Assembly (NCBI GenBank): GCA_033557685.1 | Contig: JAWQRN010000259.1 | Span: 1 to 32,781 of the forward strand | Length of the DNA stretch: 32,781 nt | Origin: Sperchopsis tessellata | Taxonomy: Eukaryota; Arthropoda; Insecta; Coleoptera; Hydrophilidae | Direction: 5' to 3' | In this document: piece by piece, positions 31,930-32,781 of the stretch | How the letters are laid out: each line of letters begins with the position of its first letter | Position numbering within the stretch: the first letter of the stretch is position 1 | Made by a program: the position numbers and the translations under genes | The notes under the pieces: model-generated | Told to the model about the DNA's origin: nothing | The model's input: the letters and a program-made list of their open reading frames with translations, nothing else | Databases searched by the model: none

Positions 31930-32675
31930 AATTCATATGATGTGGAGAGAACCAACATACAACGAGAAAAAAATAAATTGGGTAGAACACTCGGTTCCTT
32001 CGGCCATTTGGTCAGTTCCGTAGTGAAAATACCTAATAAAATAGTGCTCTTAAGCTCTGATAAAGATTTCATAGTTTACTGAACAAAACAACAATGAGAA
32101 TGCACTTGTCTAGAATTGAACACGATCCTAGTCAGTTTTATCCACTCATCCAAGAAGAGCTTTAAATGTGTGTTTCTGCATAATGGGACATGCATGGGAC
32201 TATTCTTGTGGCCCACTTAGTTCATCTCAAATAAACCTACGAGAATATGAAGGTACTGTTAATACGTATTCATAATGAAGAACACAGACGGTTAATGGGT
32301 GGTGGCTTCAAAGTTATAAGGATGTTACCATGACAGTAAGTTGGGTACACGAAAATTGATTGTCGAACAAAGCAAAGACGCTGGGATGTGAGAGTTTATC
32401 TAGAAGGAAATTTTGGGCCTGGGATTAAAAACATCCTTAATGATTCACTTGTAGATCCTCAAAAAAACGTACATCCTCCATTACACATAAAATTCGGATT
32501 AATTGAGCAATTGGCAAGGGTTCTAGTAAAAGTGGGACCCTGCTTCAAGTACCATTCAATGCAATTCTCACCCATGACATAAGACAAGTTGAAAGCTGGT
32601 ATTTTCGTTGGTCTTCAAATCCGCAAATTGAGTAAGCAACAAATGCAAGAGATAAATATTTTTCAGATCTGTCAC
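31930..32675 (+). pseudogene. Degenerate copy of multi-copy arthropod protein family
   Basis: Across frames and stops the plus strand gives, in the family order: MMWREP...KKINW...HSVPSAIWSVP (31937-32023), FIHSSKKSFKCVFLHNGT (32137-32190), VHLK-stop-TYENMK (32220-32255), GGFKVIRMLP, SLVDPQKNVHPPLHIKFGLI and DKLKAGIFVGLQIRKL (to about 32630). The last four segments share one frame, interrupted by stops. The family is one I recall only as uncharacterised, high-copy predicted proteins; transposon ancestry is inferred from copy number. The minus-strand frame at 31818-32072 is a shadow. Confidence 0.7.
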
Positions 32676-32708
32676 TGAAAAATTGCTAGGGAACATTGTT
32701 AAAACTAT

Positions 32709-32781
32709 ATGAATGTTGTTTCCGGGTGGAAACCGTGTAGAGGCTCTGACAAGTGCCGACGTTTCATCCACTGTTGCAAGG
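32709..32781 (-). mobile_element. Second Penelope-like element end, inverse orientation
   Basis: Reverse-complemented, this edge reads CCTTGCAACAGTGGATGAAA, then through GAGCCTCTACACGG to AAACAACATTCATA, matching 776-849 of the left-hand copy. The element enters from beyond the window, so only its 3' terminus is visible. It abuts the fossil at 31930-32675. Confidence 0.75.

Noticed and set aside
31818..32072. Minus-strand open frame of 84 codons
   Set aside because: Antisense to the plus-strand multi-copy protein fossil, which has recognisable motifs.
1..32781. CRISPR arrays, tRNA or rRNA genes, bacterial operons
   Set aside because: No regularly spaced identical repeats, cloverleaf or rRNA-like blocks seen; the spliced gene makes this eukaryotic DNA.

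Overview
The window is animal, almost certainly insect, nuclear DNA. It is AT-rich, has spliced genes with GT-AG introns, and carries degenerate copies of arthropod-type mobile elements. Assignment to an order is not secure; several repeat families look beetle-like from memory only. One host gene dominates: the minus-strand teneurin Ten-m (odd Oz/tenascin-major), a type II transmembrane synaptic and cell-adhesion receptor. Thirteen coding exons (26101 down to 5302) join with compatible phases into one frame of 3,254 complete codons before the stop, plus two bases of an incomplete first codon. The most upstream exon begins at a splice acceptor in open frame, so the true start and most of the cytoplasmic tail lie upstream, probably beyond the window. 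| Layout in gene order: 26101-25820 juxtamembrane tail and transmembrane helix; 25774-23315 one 2.46-kb exon for an unusually long Ser/Thr-rich linker with a furin-like RRRR site, a His-rich stretch and a CxCxCxC cluster; 22570-22016 conserved pre-EGF module and EGF1; 19866-18632 EGF2-8, with EGF2 and EGF5 each lacking one cysteine as in dimerising teneurins; 16782-16575 cysteine-rich spacer; 15533-14731 transthyretin-like and plug region; 12260-8365 NHL propeller and start of the YD shell; 8073-6313 YD/Rhs shell; 6039-5302 internalised C-terminal part with the Tox-GHH-like/TCAP domain, an RGD and a basic tail. | Around and inside the gene are mobile-element fossils. These are a Penelope-like element 3' end with GIY-YIG nuclease (1-850) and the end of a second, oppositely oriented copy (32709-32781). 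There are two pogo/Tigger-like terminal-inverted-repeat elements (1145-1565, 2028-3263) and a 56-bp Penelope-related micro-insertion with a 13-bp target duplication (8102-8157). Two large hairpin or inverted repeats (11054-11678, 11777-11896) and a LINE reverse-transcriptase tail (12835-13110) lie in introns. A Tc1/mariner element with about 75-bp inverted repeats (26571-27859) lies upstream of the transmembrane exon. Two fragments of one multi-copy arthropod protein family (30092-30184 and 31930-32675) and a GC-rich island (31446-31643) lie further upstream. | No RNA genes, CRISPR arrays or other host genes were found. No wholly new system is evident. The most notable points are the very long engineered-looking linker exon of Ten-m, the 45/57-nt intron with two in-frame acceptors, and the Penelope remnants with hammerhead-like motifs and a flipped palindromic core.
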